A stretch of DNA of 8,117 nt from Bacteroidota bacterium (GTDB lineage: Bacteria > Bacteroidota > Bacteroidia > Chitinophagales > Chitinophagaceae): the NCBI GenBank assembly GCA_029778965.1, contig JAKPBL010000601.1, positions 1 to 8,117 on the forward strand. Reading direction: 5' to 3'. The notes below the pieces were generated by a model, which was given only the letters and a program-made list of their open reading frames with translations, was not told the origin of the DNA and ran no database searches. This document shows, piece by piece, positions 1-6,121 of the stretch (the stretch's first letter is position 1; each line of letters opens with the position of its first letter). The position numbers were made by a program, and so were the translations under genes.

Positions 1-996
1 ATCAACCTTCACAGCCGATTGCAATAGGGAAATTCTTGACGAGTCTTCAAGGCTAATATTAAGATGTCTGAATTTAGCTTCAAGAAGGTACGCCTTTGCA
101 CTGTCTGGGTAGTTGGGTATTAAATTGTCAAAAAACTCATCACAACGGCTGTAGTCATCCCTTGCCCTGCAATTTCCAACTAGCAGCCAAATTGTTGCCT
201 CGTTAAACGGGTCTTCTAAAAGCGCGTCTTTAATGGCAGAATACGCATCTTCGTTGGCCTGCTTAACTGAATCAGGGTTTTGCACCTCAACCCGCTCCAT
301 TTGAACGTTCTCCAAATTAACGTCTTCAACTGCCTCCAATGACGGGCGATCGTACATACCCGCACGGCCAAGCAGTCCATCTTTTAAATGCTGAAATATC
401 TCGTCGATATTAATTCCCATCAGTGGGAATGCCTTGTCCTTTTTTATTCTATAATAGGCTTCAGGATAAGCAATGTCTATCTCCTCCCTTGTCATGCCTC
501 CTGTATTGTAAAAGGCATCTTTAGAAAAACGCATTTTCCTGGGCTGCAGCTTTTTGGGGGTTGCAGATGTAGTTCTGTATTTCGGCATGTATGCACCTAT
601 CCACTGCCCGTTAGCTGCCCTAAAAACATCAAAATACAAATCCGCCCATAATACGTAGTCTTCATTCTGCGCCGTGTCTTTAGTTAACATCAATAGCTGA
701 TACTTATGTTTCATAAAAGACGAATCGTAAAACACCTGTATCATATTAAAAACGATGGTGTCACCGGTATAGCATCCACATATCCTATCGATAATTCTGT
801 ACGTCGCCGAAAACCTGGCCTCATTGACATATTCTCGCGCAGGCAGCTTTTTTGCATGCAGCAATTCTCCTATAAAAACAAATAGTTTTTGAGGTGAACC
901 AGCCTTTTCATTACAGCCATTCATCTGATCCTGGCAAACCCCGGATGAATGAAGCGACACAAGGACAATAAATATGGTCAGGACTCGCAGCCTCAT
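1..996 (-). CDS. Exported hypothetical protein with C-terminal TPR-like helices (3' end outside window)
   Basis: The minus frame is open from an ATG at 996 to the window edge: 332 residues with no stop, so the C-terminus is missing. Residues 1-22 form a signal peptide (MRLR, then a hydrophobic stretch, ending near GVCQ); C21 does not sit in a good lipobox. Residues 36-106 contain an aromatic and hydrophobic beta-rich pattern (KLFVFIGE, YRIIDRICGCYTGDTIVF, KYQLLMLT). It resembles an unnamed N-terminal domain I associate with exported Bacteroidota proteins, but I cannot name the family. Residues 246-310 are amphipathic helices with TPR spacing (NEDAYSAIKDALLEDPFNEA, then YPDSAKAYLLEA). An in-frame TGA lies 14 codons upstream and no ATG, GTG or TTG falls between, so the ATG is the only reasonable start. 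The gene is AT-rich compared with the rest of the window. A periplasmic or surface role is inferred; the biochemical function is unknown. Confidence 0.8.
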   Translation of the reverse strand, partial: MRLRVLTIFIVLVSLHSSGVCQDQMNGCNEKAGSPQKLFVFIGELLHAKKLPAREYVNEARFSATYRIIDRICGCYTGDTIVFNMIQVFYDSSFMKHKYQLLMLTKDTAQNEDYVLWADLYFDVFRAANGQWIGAYMPKYRTTSATPKKLQPRKMRFSKDAFYNTGGMTREEIDIAYPEAYYRIKKDKAFPLMGINIDEIFQHLKDGLLGRAGMYDRPSLEAVEDVNLENVQMERVEVQNPDSVKQANEDAYSAIKDALLEDPFNEATIWLLVGNCRARDDYSRCDEFFDNLIPNYPDSAKAYLLEAKFRHLNISLEDSSRISLLQSAVKVD

Positions 997-1040
997 TAAA
1001 ATTCGAACAACGTCTTTATACCCTCCGTTGTAATATTTTC

Positions 1041-1066
1041 ATTATACTTTAGAAAGATGGTGTCAA
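1041..1066 (-). promoter_or_regulatory. Weak promoter candidate for the exported TPR-like protein
   Basis: Read on the minus strand, TTGACA (1066-1061) and TATAAT (1046-1041) lie about 45 bases before the start codon. The spacer is only 14 bases, and there is no clean TAnnTTTG box, which is the Bacteroidota consensus. The GGAGGG at 1026-1021 is about 24 bases from the ATG, too far to act as a Shine-Dalgarno site. The rest of the 165-base gap (997-1161) shows nothing else recognisable. Confidence 0.2.
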
Positions 1067-1161
1067 ACGGCAATTAGGAACACCCTTGTCAAAATTCCGT
1101 TGCCGCCCTGGGCATTGCAGCTAACATATTGTAAACCTGTTAGGGTTCGTTGTTTTGTGGT

Positions 1162-1479
1162 CTATTCGTTATAAAAGTGATTTCCCTGAATGATTTTATT
1201 GTTCTTCAACCTTTGAACGGAAAATCGATGTCCATTTATTTTGCCGAATTTTTTGTGCTCGTAAGCATAATACCAATTGGTCGCAGATAAGTTATCCCCT
1301 GATAATAATGAAACAACTTCAATTGCTTCTATGGTTGCGTTTTCAATAAAATCCTTTGTACGGGCTTCTAAAGCAGCTATCCCTATAACAGGCGCATTTA
1401 AGTTGTCGATAGAAACGATTTCGCTATCGTAAAAATCCAATACTTCTATGAATTTCTGATACGATAGTTTATTATACAA
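1162..1479 (-). CDS. SnoaL/NTF2-like protein, probably truncated at the N-terminus
   Basis: The 105-residue frame begins with TTG at 1479-1477 and ends with TAG. The pattern fits the SnoaL-like branch of the NTF2 superfamily. FYDSEIVSID (16-25) matches the usual strand after helix 2, and the N-A-P-V-I-G turn leads into ALEARTKDFIENAT. The last three strands carry NWYYAYEH (68-75), HRFSVQRLKNNKII (84-97) and a closing HFYNE. Members of this group usually run to about 115-130 residues and open with a helix of 10-20 residues before LYNK; that helix is absent. The frame extends only 11 codons upstream to a TGA at 1515-1513, encoding an Ala/Gly-rich, non-helical stretch within a GC-rich hairpin element. 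It may be a 5'-truncated remnant or a short variant. SnoaL-like folds serve as small isomerases, hydrolases or ligand binders; no substrate can be assigned. Confidence 0.6.
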   Translation of the reverse strand: MYNKLSYQKFIEVLDFYDSEIVSIDNLNAPVIGIAALEARTKDFIENATIEAIEVVSLLSGDNLSATNWYYAYEHKKFGKINGHRFSVQRLKNNKIIQGNHFYNE

Positions 1480-1537
1480 ACCCGCACCAGCCGCGGGTAA
1501 TGCTTCGCCTCCTCACTCACAAACGGTCTTTCGACCG
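1480..1537. repeat. GC-rich two-hairpin element, possible dispersed repeat
   Basis: Two perfect short stems lie in an otherwise AT-rich spacer. ACCCGC (1480-1485) pairs with GCGGGT (1493-1498) around a 7-base loop, and CGGTC (1524-1528) pairs with GACCG (1533-1537) around a TTTC loop. Neither is followed by a T-run on either strand, so they do not look like intrinsic terminators. The element abuts the point where the NTF2-like homology begins. That fits a dispersed repeat or the edge of an inserted segment, but one copy in one window cannot prove repetition. Confidence 0.4.
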
Positions 1538-1636
1538 GCGTAAATAAGTCTTATCTGATTTCTCTCTAATATTAACATTTTTCATTCAACATAAAAACGG
1601 GAAAAATACGGCCGGATACCCGTCGTTGTTCGAAGC

Positions 1637-1664
1637 AAAAAAGGCGCCTCCGTATGGAAGCGCC
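1637..1664 (-). terminator. Intrinsic terminator of the TIM-barrel isomerase-like gene
   Basis: On the minus strand a stem of GGCGC and TCC, paired with GGA and GCGCC around a 4-base loop with one internal mismatch, is followed directly by six T residues (complement of 1642-1637). It lies 43 bases past the TAG of the isomerase-like gene and is correctly oriented to end that transcript. Confidence 0.85.
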
Positions 1665-1707
1665 GCAGGAACTCATATTAATAACACAACCCGCTGCTCG
1701 TCGGGCT

Positions 1708-2595
1708 CTACACCAGGTTCGCCTTGATATACTTAATACTGGCATTGATCGCCCCTACGGGATCAGGCGTATAATTGTTTTCCTGCTCCACAAAGAAATA
1801 CTTCATGCCCGATGTTTTGGCGGTAGCGAAAATGCGCTTGAAATCGATCGAGCCATTGCCTACCTCGGTCTGCTGCTCGGGGTTGGTCTTCGACATGTCT
1901 TTCACATGCCACATCGGCACACGTCCTTTCAGCTTATTGATCAGCTCCACAGGGTCCTTGCCGGCACGCACCACCCAGTACAGGTCGGTTTCAAAACTAA
2001 CCAGCTTGGGATCGCAATCCTGGGTCAGTACATCATACCCCGTCATGCCGTCGAACGATTTGAACTCGAAGTCATGGTTGTGGTAGCACATTTTCAGCCC
2101 TGCTTTTCTTACCATCTCTGCGGCGCTGTTGATACGGGCGGCCAGACGCTTGTACCCGTCGAGGTTGGGCCGCAGGTTATCCGGTAAGTAGGGAATAGTG
2201 AAATACTCGCTCTTCATCGCCACCGCTGCACGGACCAGGTTCTCCAGTTCCTCTTTCCCCGTATCGCCCTCGCCCGCCAGCCACTGCGACGGCATATAAT
2301 GCCCGCTGGGCGATTTCAAACCCAGCCCATGGAAGAAGCTGGCAAAATCAAGCAGCGGAATGCCGTAAAAATGCGCGTTTTTCGGATCATATCCATACAG
2401 CTCCACAAACTTGTACCCCGCTGCCGCTACCTTCTCCACCGTTCCCCGGGGATCCTGGGCAACCAGGTCGCGCAGCGTATATAACTGCAAGCCCACTCCC
2501 GTCTGTTTTTTGGCGGCAAACAACTCATCGGGCAACAACAAAGCGGCGGGGGCAATCAGGCTCGCCTGGCGGATAAAATCTCTGCGACTGGACAT
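1708..2595 (-). CDS. Tat-exported sugar phosphate isomerase/epimerase-like TIM-barrel protein
   Basis: The 295-residue protein belongs to the xylose isomerase-like TIM-barrel (AP endonuclease family 2) superfamily. Residues 1-28 look like a twin-arginine signal: SRRDFIRQ, then a hydrophobic stretch ending at LFAAKK, so export to the periplasm in folded form is likely. The barrel starts at VGLQLYTLRD (34-43). Probable metal or substrate ligands are E65 (FVELYGY), H99, H172 and H174 (YHNHDFEF), the ETD at 202-204, H230 in WHVKD and E270 in FFVEQE. This is the metal-binding layout of the sugar phosphate isomerase/epimerase group often linked to sugar or inositol catabolism in Bacteroidota. The ATG at 2595 gives a complete Tat signal. 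The gene stands alone between two terminators. The exact substrate cannot be read from the sequence, and many relatives are annotated only by fold. Confidence 0.88.
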   Translation of the reverse strand: MSSRRDFIRQASLIAPAALLLPDELFAAKKQTGVGLQLYTLRDLVAQDPRGTVEKVAAAGYKFVELYGYDPKNAHFYGIPLLDFASFFHGLGLKSPSGHYMPSQWLAGEGDTGKEELENLVRAAVAMKSEYFTIPYLPDNLRPNLDGYKRLAARINSAAEMVRKAGLKMCYHNHDFEFKSFDGMTGYDVLTQDCDPKLVSFETDLYWVVRAGKDPVELINKLKGRVPMWHVKDMSKTNPEQQTEVGNGSIDFKRIFATAKTSGMKYFFVEQENNYTPDPVGAINASIKYIKANLV

Positions 2596-2613
2596 GATGG
2601 CAATTTTTTTTTG

Positions 2614-2650
2614 TGAATATACTTAATGGGGCAGGTTGCTGCGCAAAAAA
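2614..2650 (-). promoter_or_regulatory. Candidate promoter of the isomerase-like gene
   Basis: On the minus strand TATATTCA (2621-2614) partly matches TAnnTTTG, and a T-rich TTTTTTG (2650-2644) lies 22 bases upstream, slightly long for the usual 19-21. It is correctly placed between the rpsG terminator and the ATG at 2595, but it would leave a very short leader. Confidence 0.3.
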
Positions 2651-2656
2651 GATTGC

Positions 2657-2723
2657 TGGTTTCGGGTTTGTGGTTGGGTCGCTGCGGCACCTCTAACTTC
2701 AAACCAACCCGAAACCACAAACC
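2657..2723. repeat. Two overlapping inverted-repeat pairs with mutually exclusive stems
   Basis: Bases 2657-2668 are a perfect 12-base inverted match to 2706-2717, and 2665-2675 are a perfect 11-base match to 2713-2723. The two pairings cross and share bases, so only one stem can form at a time. The right arm is built from degenerate A/C-rich units (AAACC steps) and the left arm from their G/T-rich counterpart. It sits between the rpsG terminator and the isomerase-like gene and encodes nothing recognisable. Confidence 0.55.
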
Positions 2724-2733
2724 ATAAACCAAT

Positions 2734-2762
2734 AAAAAAAGCCCGCACATTGCTGTGCGGGC
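2734..2762 (-). terminator. Intrinsic terminator of the rpsL-rpsG operon
   Basis: A perfect 8-bp stem, GCCCGCAC with GTGCGGGC around a 6-base loop (2741-2762), is followed on the minus strand by seven T residues (complement of 2740-2734). It lies 26 bases after the rpsG stop codon, so the transcript should end here rather than continue into a fusA gene. Confidence 0.92.
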
Positions 2763-2787
2763 CTCCCAAATATTATCATTCATCCGG

Positions 2788-3255
2788 TTATATCCGGAAG
2801 TGTGAGAAGGCTTTGTTGGCTTCGGCCATACGGTGGGTGTCTTCTTTCTTCTTGAAAGCACCACCTTCACCTTTGGCAGCGGCAATGATCTCGTTGGCCA
2901 GCTTGTCGGCCATGGAACGGCCGTTACGCTCGCGGCTGTAACGGATCAGCCACTTGATGCTGAGCGATATCTTGCGGTCGGGGCGAACCTCGGAAGGAAT
3001 CTGGAAAGTGGCGCCACCAATACGACGGCTGCGAACTTCTACCGCAGGCGTTACATTGGACAGGGCCCTTTTCCACAGCTCATATCCGTCTTCGCCGGAA
3101 GTTTTGGCTACTTTATCAATGGCATCGTAAAAGATCTCAAATGCCACGCTCTTTTTTCCCTCCCACATAATGTTGTTCACAAAACGGGTAACCAGCTTGT
3201 CGTTATAACGCGCATCCGGCGCCAGGGGTATTTTCTTGGGTTGTGTCTTCCTCAT
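2788..3255 (-). CDS. rpsG: 30S ribosomal protein S7
   Basis: The 155-residue protein is a full-length uS7, the primary assembly protein of the 3' (head) domain of 16S rRNA, located near the E site of the small subunit. The basic N-terminus MRKTQPKK is followed by the family segments [21 protein letters not shown] (split in the family as FVN and GKKS..A), the [21 protein letters not shown] core, and [24 protein letters not shown]. The protein closes with the [14 protein letters not shown] helix that contacts rRNA and S11. The ATG at 3255 lies 19 bases after the rpsL stop, so the two are co-transcribed from the rpsL promoter. An intrinsic terminator follows 26 bases later. In many bacteria fusA follows rpsG in the str operon; here it does not. 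Confidence 0.98.
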   Translation of the reverse strand: MRKTQPKKIPLAPDARYNDKLVTRFVNNIMWEGKKSVAFEIFYDAIDKVAKTSGEDGYELWKRALSNVTPAVEVRSRRIGGATFQIPSEVRPDRKISLSIKWLIRYSRERNGRSMADKLANEIIAAAKGEGGAFKKKEDTHRMAEANKAFSHFRI

Positions 3256-3274
3256 GGAGAACGCTCTTTATAAA

Positions 3275-3676
3275 TTATTTTTTACCAGCGGGCTTGGCGG
3301 CGCCGGCTTTTTCTTTCTTGGTTCCGTACTTCGAACGGCTTTGCTTGCGGTCTTTCACACCGGCCGTATCAAGGCTGCCCCGTACAATATGGTAACGAAC
3401 ACCCGGCAAATCTTTCACACGACCACCCCTGATCAGCACAATGCTGTGCTCCTGCAGGTTGTGGCCCTCACCCGGAATATAAGCGATCACCTCTACCTTG
3501 TTGGTCAAACGAACCTTGGCTACCTTACGAAGGGCCGAGTTCGGTTTTTTCGGGGTGGTGGTGTACACACGGGTGCAAACACCACGGCGCTGCGGACAAG
3601 CATCCAGTGCCCGGCTCTTGCTTTTTGCCCGGATGATCTCTCTTCCTTTTCTAACTAATTGCTGTATTGTAGGCAT
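3275..3676 (-). CDS. rpsL: 30S ribosomal protein S12
   Basis: The 133-residue uS12 acts in the decoding centre of the 30S subunit. It starts at the ATG at 3676 ([13 protein letters not shown]). The frame runs 37 codons further upstream, but that part crosses the promoter and the ilvE stop and does not look like S12. Family landmarks align residue for residue with E. coli: [26 protein letters not shown] (around 26-51), [11 protein letters not shown] (68-78) and [13 protein letters not shown] (84-96). K43 and K88, where classical streptomycin-resistance substitutions occur, are wild type. D89 is the residue that RimO methylthiolates in bacteria that have RimO. The lysine- and alanine-rich tail after residue 117 is longer than in E. 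coli (124 residues), as in some relatives. It is first in the operon with rpsG. Confidence 0.98.
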   Translation of the reverse strand: MPTIQQLVRKGREIIRAKSKSRALDACPQRRGVCTRVYTTTPKKPNSALRKVAKVRLTNKVEVIAYIPGEGHNLQEHSIVLIRGGRVKDLPGVRYHIVRGSLDTAGVKDRKQSRSKYGTKKEKAGAAKPAGKK

Positions 3677-3700
3677 TCTAACCTTGTTTATTTGGGACGG

Positions 3701-3732
3701 CAAAGGTAGCTTCTCTGCCCGAAAAAAACAAA
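3701..3732 (-). promoter_or_regulatory. Bacteroidota-type promoter of rpsL-rpsG
   Basis: On the minus strand TTTG (3732-3729) is followed after exactly 20 bases by TACCTTTG (3708-3701), a perfect match to the TTTG-N19/20-TAnnTTTG consensus of the Bacteroidota primary sigma factor. The -7 box ends 24 bases before the rpsL ATG, leaving a short A-rich leader without a Shine-Dalgarno site. Confidence 0.85.
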
Positions 3733-3758
3733 ATTTATGTTTTGCTATTCCAAAACAA

Positions 3759-4823
3759 TCACACTTTCCACATCCATCCATGCACATCGGCCTCGGCCCC
3801 GCTCCTGATCGCCGCCAGGCGCGCGCGCAGTTCGTTCTGCACCGGCGCCTTGTCGAGGTTCATCTCCAGGCTGAAGTCCTTGTATCTCAGTTCTTTAATC
3901 GGCGCAATAACCGCCGCGGTACCAGTGCCGAACAGTTCGGTCAGCCGGCCTTTCCCATAAGCCGCCAACAGCTCGTCGATGTTCACCCGGCGTTCTTCCA
4001 CCCGTATACCCATTTCCTGCAGCAGGGTGATCACACTGCTGCGGGTCACCCCGGCCAGGATAGTACCCTCGTCGAGCGATGGCGTTACCGCCACCCCGTC
4101 CATCATAAAGAACACATTCATCATACCCACTTCCTGTAGCCATTTGTGTTCAAAAGCATCGGTCCACAGCACCTGGTCGTACCCTTTCTCCTTCGCCTCG
4201 GTGGCAGCCAGCAGGCTGCCGCCATAGTTACCGGCATTTTTCGAAAAGCCCACACCACCAGGAGCAGCCCGGGTGTATTGCTCTTCTACGATGATCTTCA
4301 TCGGCGCGGCGAAATAGGGACCCGACGGACTCAGTATGATCAGGAATTTATACGTTTCGCTGGGCCGCACCCCCAGCAGGGCATCGGTCGAAAACATGAA
4401 GGGACGTATATACAGGGCATGCTCTTTCATGGTTGGGATCCATTCTTTGTCCACCCCGATCAGCTTACGCATGCCTTCTATAAAGATTTCCTCGGGCACC
4501 GTAGGCATATTCATGCGAAGGGCCGACTTGTTGAAACGTTCCCAGTTGTCGTAGGGCCTGAATACATAGGCATTGCCGGTTTCGTCGCGGTAGGCTTTAA
4601 TACCCTCAAAAATAGCCTGCCCGTAGTGCAGGGCTGCCGTTGAAGGATCCAGTTGCAAAGGCCCGTAGGGCACCACTTTCACCGACTTCCATTCGCCGCC
4701 CGCATAGTCGGCCTCCAGCATGTGATCCGTAAAATACCGGCCGAACGGAATATTCTCCAGCGGCGTATCGGCCAGCCGGCTCTTCGCTATTTTCTCTACC
4801 TGTATCTCCCGTGCTGCTATCAT
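3759..4823 (-). CDS. ilvE: Branched-chain amino acid aminotransferase
   Basis: This 354-residue class IV PLP-dependent aminotransferase transfers amino groups between glutamate and the 2-oxo acids of leucine, isoleucine and valine in the cytosol. Its length fits the type with an N-terminal extension (IlvE/BCAT, about 355 residues). [14 protein letters not shown] (27-40), [14 protein letters not shown] (66-79) and [10 protein letters not shown] (138-147) build the small domain and active-site edge. K195 in [15 protein letters not shown] is the expected Schiff-base lysine. [10 protein letters not shown] (231-240) and [12 protein letters not shown] (298-309) are the PLP-binding segments; the M at position 234 is usually T. 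The ATG at 4823 is chosen because longer forms in this frame would run across the divergent gene at 4901 and add an Arg-rich, non-homologous leader. It is the first minus-strand gene of the block; rpsL follows 82 bases downstream with its own promoter. Confidence 0.95.
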   Translation of the reverse strand: MIAAREIQVEKIAKSRLADTPLENIPFGRYFTDHMLEADYAGGEWKSVKVVPYGPLQLDPSTAALHYGQAIFEGIKAYRDETGNAYVFRPYDNWERFNKSALRMNMPTVPEEIFIEGMRKLIGVDKEWIPTMKEHALYIRPFMFSTDALLGVRPSETYKFLIILSPSGPYFAAPMKIIVEEQYTRAAPGGVGFSKNAGNYGGSLLAATEAKEKGYDQVLWTDAFEHKWLQEVGMMNVFFMMDGVAVTPSLDEGTILAGVTRSSVITLLQEMGIRVEERRVNIDELLAAYGKGRLTELFGTGTAAVIAPIKELRYKDFSLEMNLDKAPVQNELRARLAAIRSGAEADVHGWMWKV

Positions 4824-4840
4824 ATTACTACATTTGCCTG

Positions 4841-4872
4841 CAAAGAAACAACGATTTCCACGGGCCGCCAAA
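4841..4872 (-). promoter_or_regulatory. Probable ilvE promoter
   Basis: On the minus strand TTTG (4872-4869) and TTTCTTTG (4848-4841) are separated by exactly 20 bases. The -7 box differs from TAnnTTTG at one position (T for A). The box ends 17 bases before the ilvE start, so the leader is very short. Confidence 0.55.
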
Positions 4873-4885
4873 CCCTTAACATATA

Positions 4886-4895
4886 GGTATATACC
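4886..4895. promoter_or_regulatory. Palindrome in the divergent intergenic region
   Basis: GGTATATACC is a perfect 10-base palindrome ending 5 bases before the ATG at 4901. It lies in the 77-base gap between two divergent genes, a usual place for an operator, but it is short and AT-rich at its centre, so chance is possible. No good TTTG/TAnnTTTG pair is visible for the plus-strand gene. Confidence 0.25.
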
Positions 4896-4900
4896 GGAAA

Positions 4901-5479
4901 ATGGCATTAAACGATATTCAACTTTCCCCCGATCTGCTGGCCTCGCTCTATGGTAAGCACCTGGTAGTGGACGCTGCTGCGCCCGCCGCATCGCCTGCCG
5001 GGAAAGGCGGCAGCGCCAGCACCGCATCCGCCGCCGCATCGCCGGTTCCCGCCGCCGCGGAGGCGCCCCTGCCCCCCTCATCGGTCATCCCCTTCCTGGG
5101 CGATAACAAAAAAAACATCACCATCCTGGTACATTACCCCGGGCACACCTACCTGCCCGACGATGTATTCGGCTTTTTAGGCAATATCCTGGCCGCCTGC
5201 CATCTTTCGGCCAAAGACGCCGCCATCGTGAACATGGCCCGCCAACCGGCCGGGTACGACGACCTGCTGAACCAGCTCGAACCCCGCACCCTGCTTTGCT
5301 TCGGCGCCGCGGCGCGACCCGCCGGCTGGCCGGCACCTGCCCTGCTGCAACCGGTCCTGCTCAAAAAGTTGTACCTGCTCGAGGCGCCCCCGCTCGAAAC
5401 CCTCCATCAAAACAGCGCACCCGCCAAAGCGCTGAAAAAACAACTCTGGGAAGCCCTGAAAAAAATGCTGGGCGTTTAA
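4901..5479 (+). CDS. Unnamed protein with HolD (DNA polymerase III psi)-like layout
   Basis: The 192-residue cytosolic protein belongs to no family I can assign with confidence. Three parts are visible: a short N-terminal peptide (LSPDLLASLYGKHLVV, 8-23), an Ala/Pro/Ser-rich, probably disordered linker (24-60), and a compact alpha/beta domain (70-190). The domain opens with a hydrophobic strand and loop (NITILVHYPGHTYLP), then a helix (FGFLGNILAACHLSAKDAAIV), a central LEPRTLLCFG strand, and an end segment APPLETLHQN...AKALKKQLWEALKKML. This order resembles E. coli HolD: an N-terminal clamp-loader-binding peptide, a uracil-glycosylase-like fold, and a C-terminal SPALxxLxxNPxxxxxLW segment. 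That link is inference from pattern only. No catalytic glycosylase motif is evident. The ATG at 4901 is the first in-frame start. RdgB follows after 10 bases, suggesting an operon. Confidence 0.8.
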   Translation: MALNDIQLSPDLLASLYGKHLVVDAAAPAASPAGKGGSASTASAAASPVPAAAEAPLPPSSVIPFLGDNKKNITILVHYPGHTYLPDDVFGFLGNILAACHLSAKDAAIVNMARQPAGYDDLLNQLEPRTLLCFGAAARPAGWPAPALLQPVLLKKLYLLEAPPLETLHQNSAPAKALKKQLWEALKKMLGV

Positions 5480-5489
5480 ACATTCATGC

Positions 5490-6083
5490 ATGCACACCCT
5501 GGTTTTTGCCACCAATAACCCGCATAAGCTCGAAGAGATCCAGGCCATCGTTCCCGGTTCCATCTGGCTCATTTCGTTGAAAGCCGCGGGCATCGATATC
5601 GACATTCCCGAACCGCACGATACCCTTGAGGCCAATGCCACCGAAAAATCGTCCACCATTTTCCGGCTGACCCGCCACGACTGCTTCAGCGAAGACACGG
5701 GCCTGGAAGTGGCTGCCCTCGATGGCGAGCCGGGTGTAAAGTCGGCGCGGTATGCAGGCGAGCCGCCCGATCCTTCAAAGAACATAGAAAAGCTGCTGCA
5801 AAAACTGGCGGGCAAAACCGACCGCCGGGCCCGTTTCAGAACCGTCATTTCCTTAATTTTAGCCGGGAAAGAATATTTCTTTGAAGGAATTTGCCCCGGA
5901 ACCATCACCGATGCGCCCAGGGGCAGCGGCGGTTTCGGGTACGACCCGGTCTTTGTACCCGAAGGCGCCAGCCGCAGCTTCGGTGAAATGACGATGAACG
6001 AAAAAAAGGCATTCAGCCATCGCCGGAAGGCCACCGATCAACTGGTCGCTTTCCTGCAAACCCTTGCCGAAGAAGCCGAATAA
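5490..6083 (+). CDS. rdgB: XTP/dITP pyrophosphatase (non-canonical purine NTP pyrophosphatase, RdgB/HAM1 family)
   Basis: The 197-residue enzyme hydrolyses dITP, ITP and XTP to the monophosphates and keeps deaminated purines out of DNA and RNA. All family blocks are present in order: FATNNPHKLEEI (6-17, phosphate-binding), EDTGLEVAALDGEPGVKSARYAGE (from 68; E68 and D69 correspond to the metal and catalytic acidic pair), RARFRTVISL (113-122), GSGGFGYDPVFVPEG (145-159, base pocket) and FGEMTMNEKKAFSHRRKA (164-181). The length matches E. coli RdgB (197). The ATG at 5490 gives MHTLVFATNN; the overlapping ATG at 5486 is in another frame. It lies 10 bases after the psi-like gene and 38 bases before the sigma factor gene, all on the same strand. 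Confidence 0.96.
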   Translation: MHTLVFATNNPHKLEEIQAIVPGSIWLISLKAAGIDIDIPEPHDTLEANATEKSSTIFRLTRHDCFSEDTGLEVAALDGEPGVKSARYAGEPPDPSKNIEKLLQKLAGKTDRRARFRTVISLILAGKEYFFEGICPGTITDAPRGSGGFGYDPVFVPEGASRSFGEMTMNEKKAFSHRRKATDQLVAFLQTLAEEAE

Positions 6084-6121
6084 ATGGACCGGTCCGCCGG
6101 CCGATAACAGCAAATAAAAAA

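Noticed and set aside
1500..1547. 15-codon ATG frame inside the two-hairpin element
   Set aside because: It is too short, has no ribosome-binding context and coincides with the hairpins.
1654..2187. 177-codon plus-strand frame
   Set aside because: It is antisense to the TIM-barrel gene and shows no protein-like pattern.
2556..2885. 109-codon minus-strand frame between rpsG and the isomerase-like gene
   Set aside because: It runs through the rpsG terminator and overlaps both real genes.
3677..3787. 37-residue extension of rpsL
   Set aside because: It covers the rpsL promoter and the end of ilvE, and S12 begins at MPTIQQ.
4824..5081. N-terminal extension of the ilvE frame
   Set aside because: It is Arg-rich, lies opposite the plus-strand gene at 4901 and crosses the likely ilvE promoter; homology begins after the ATG at 4823.
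5177..6034. 285-codon minus-strand frame
   Set aside because: It lies opposite the psi-like gene and rdgB, both better supported; it is a product of high GC content.
6086..6095. GGACCGGTCC palindrome between rdgB and the sigma gene
   Set aside because: It is a short GC palindrome with no T-run after it; too weak to call a terminator or operator.
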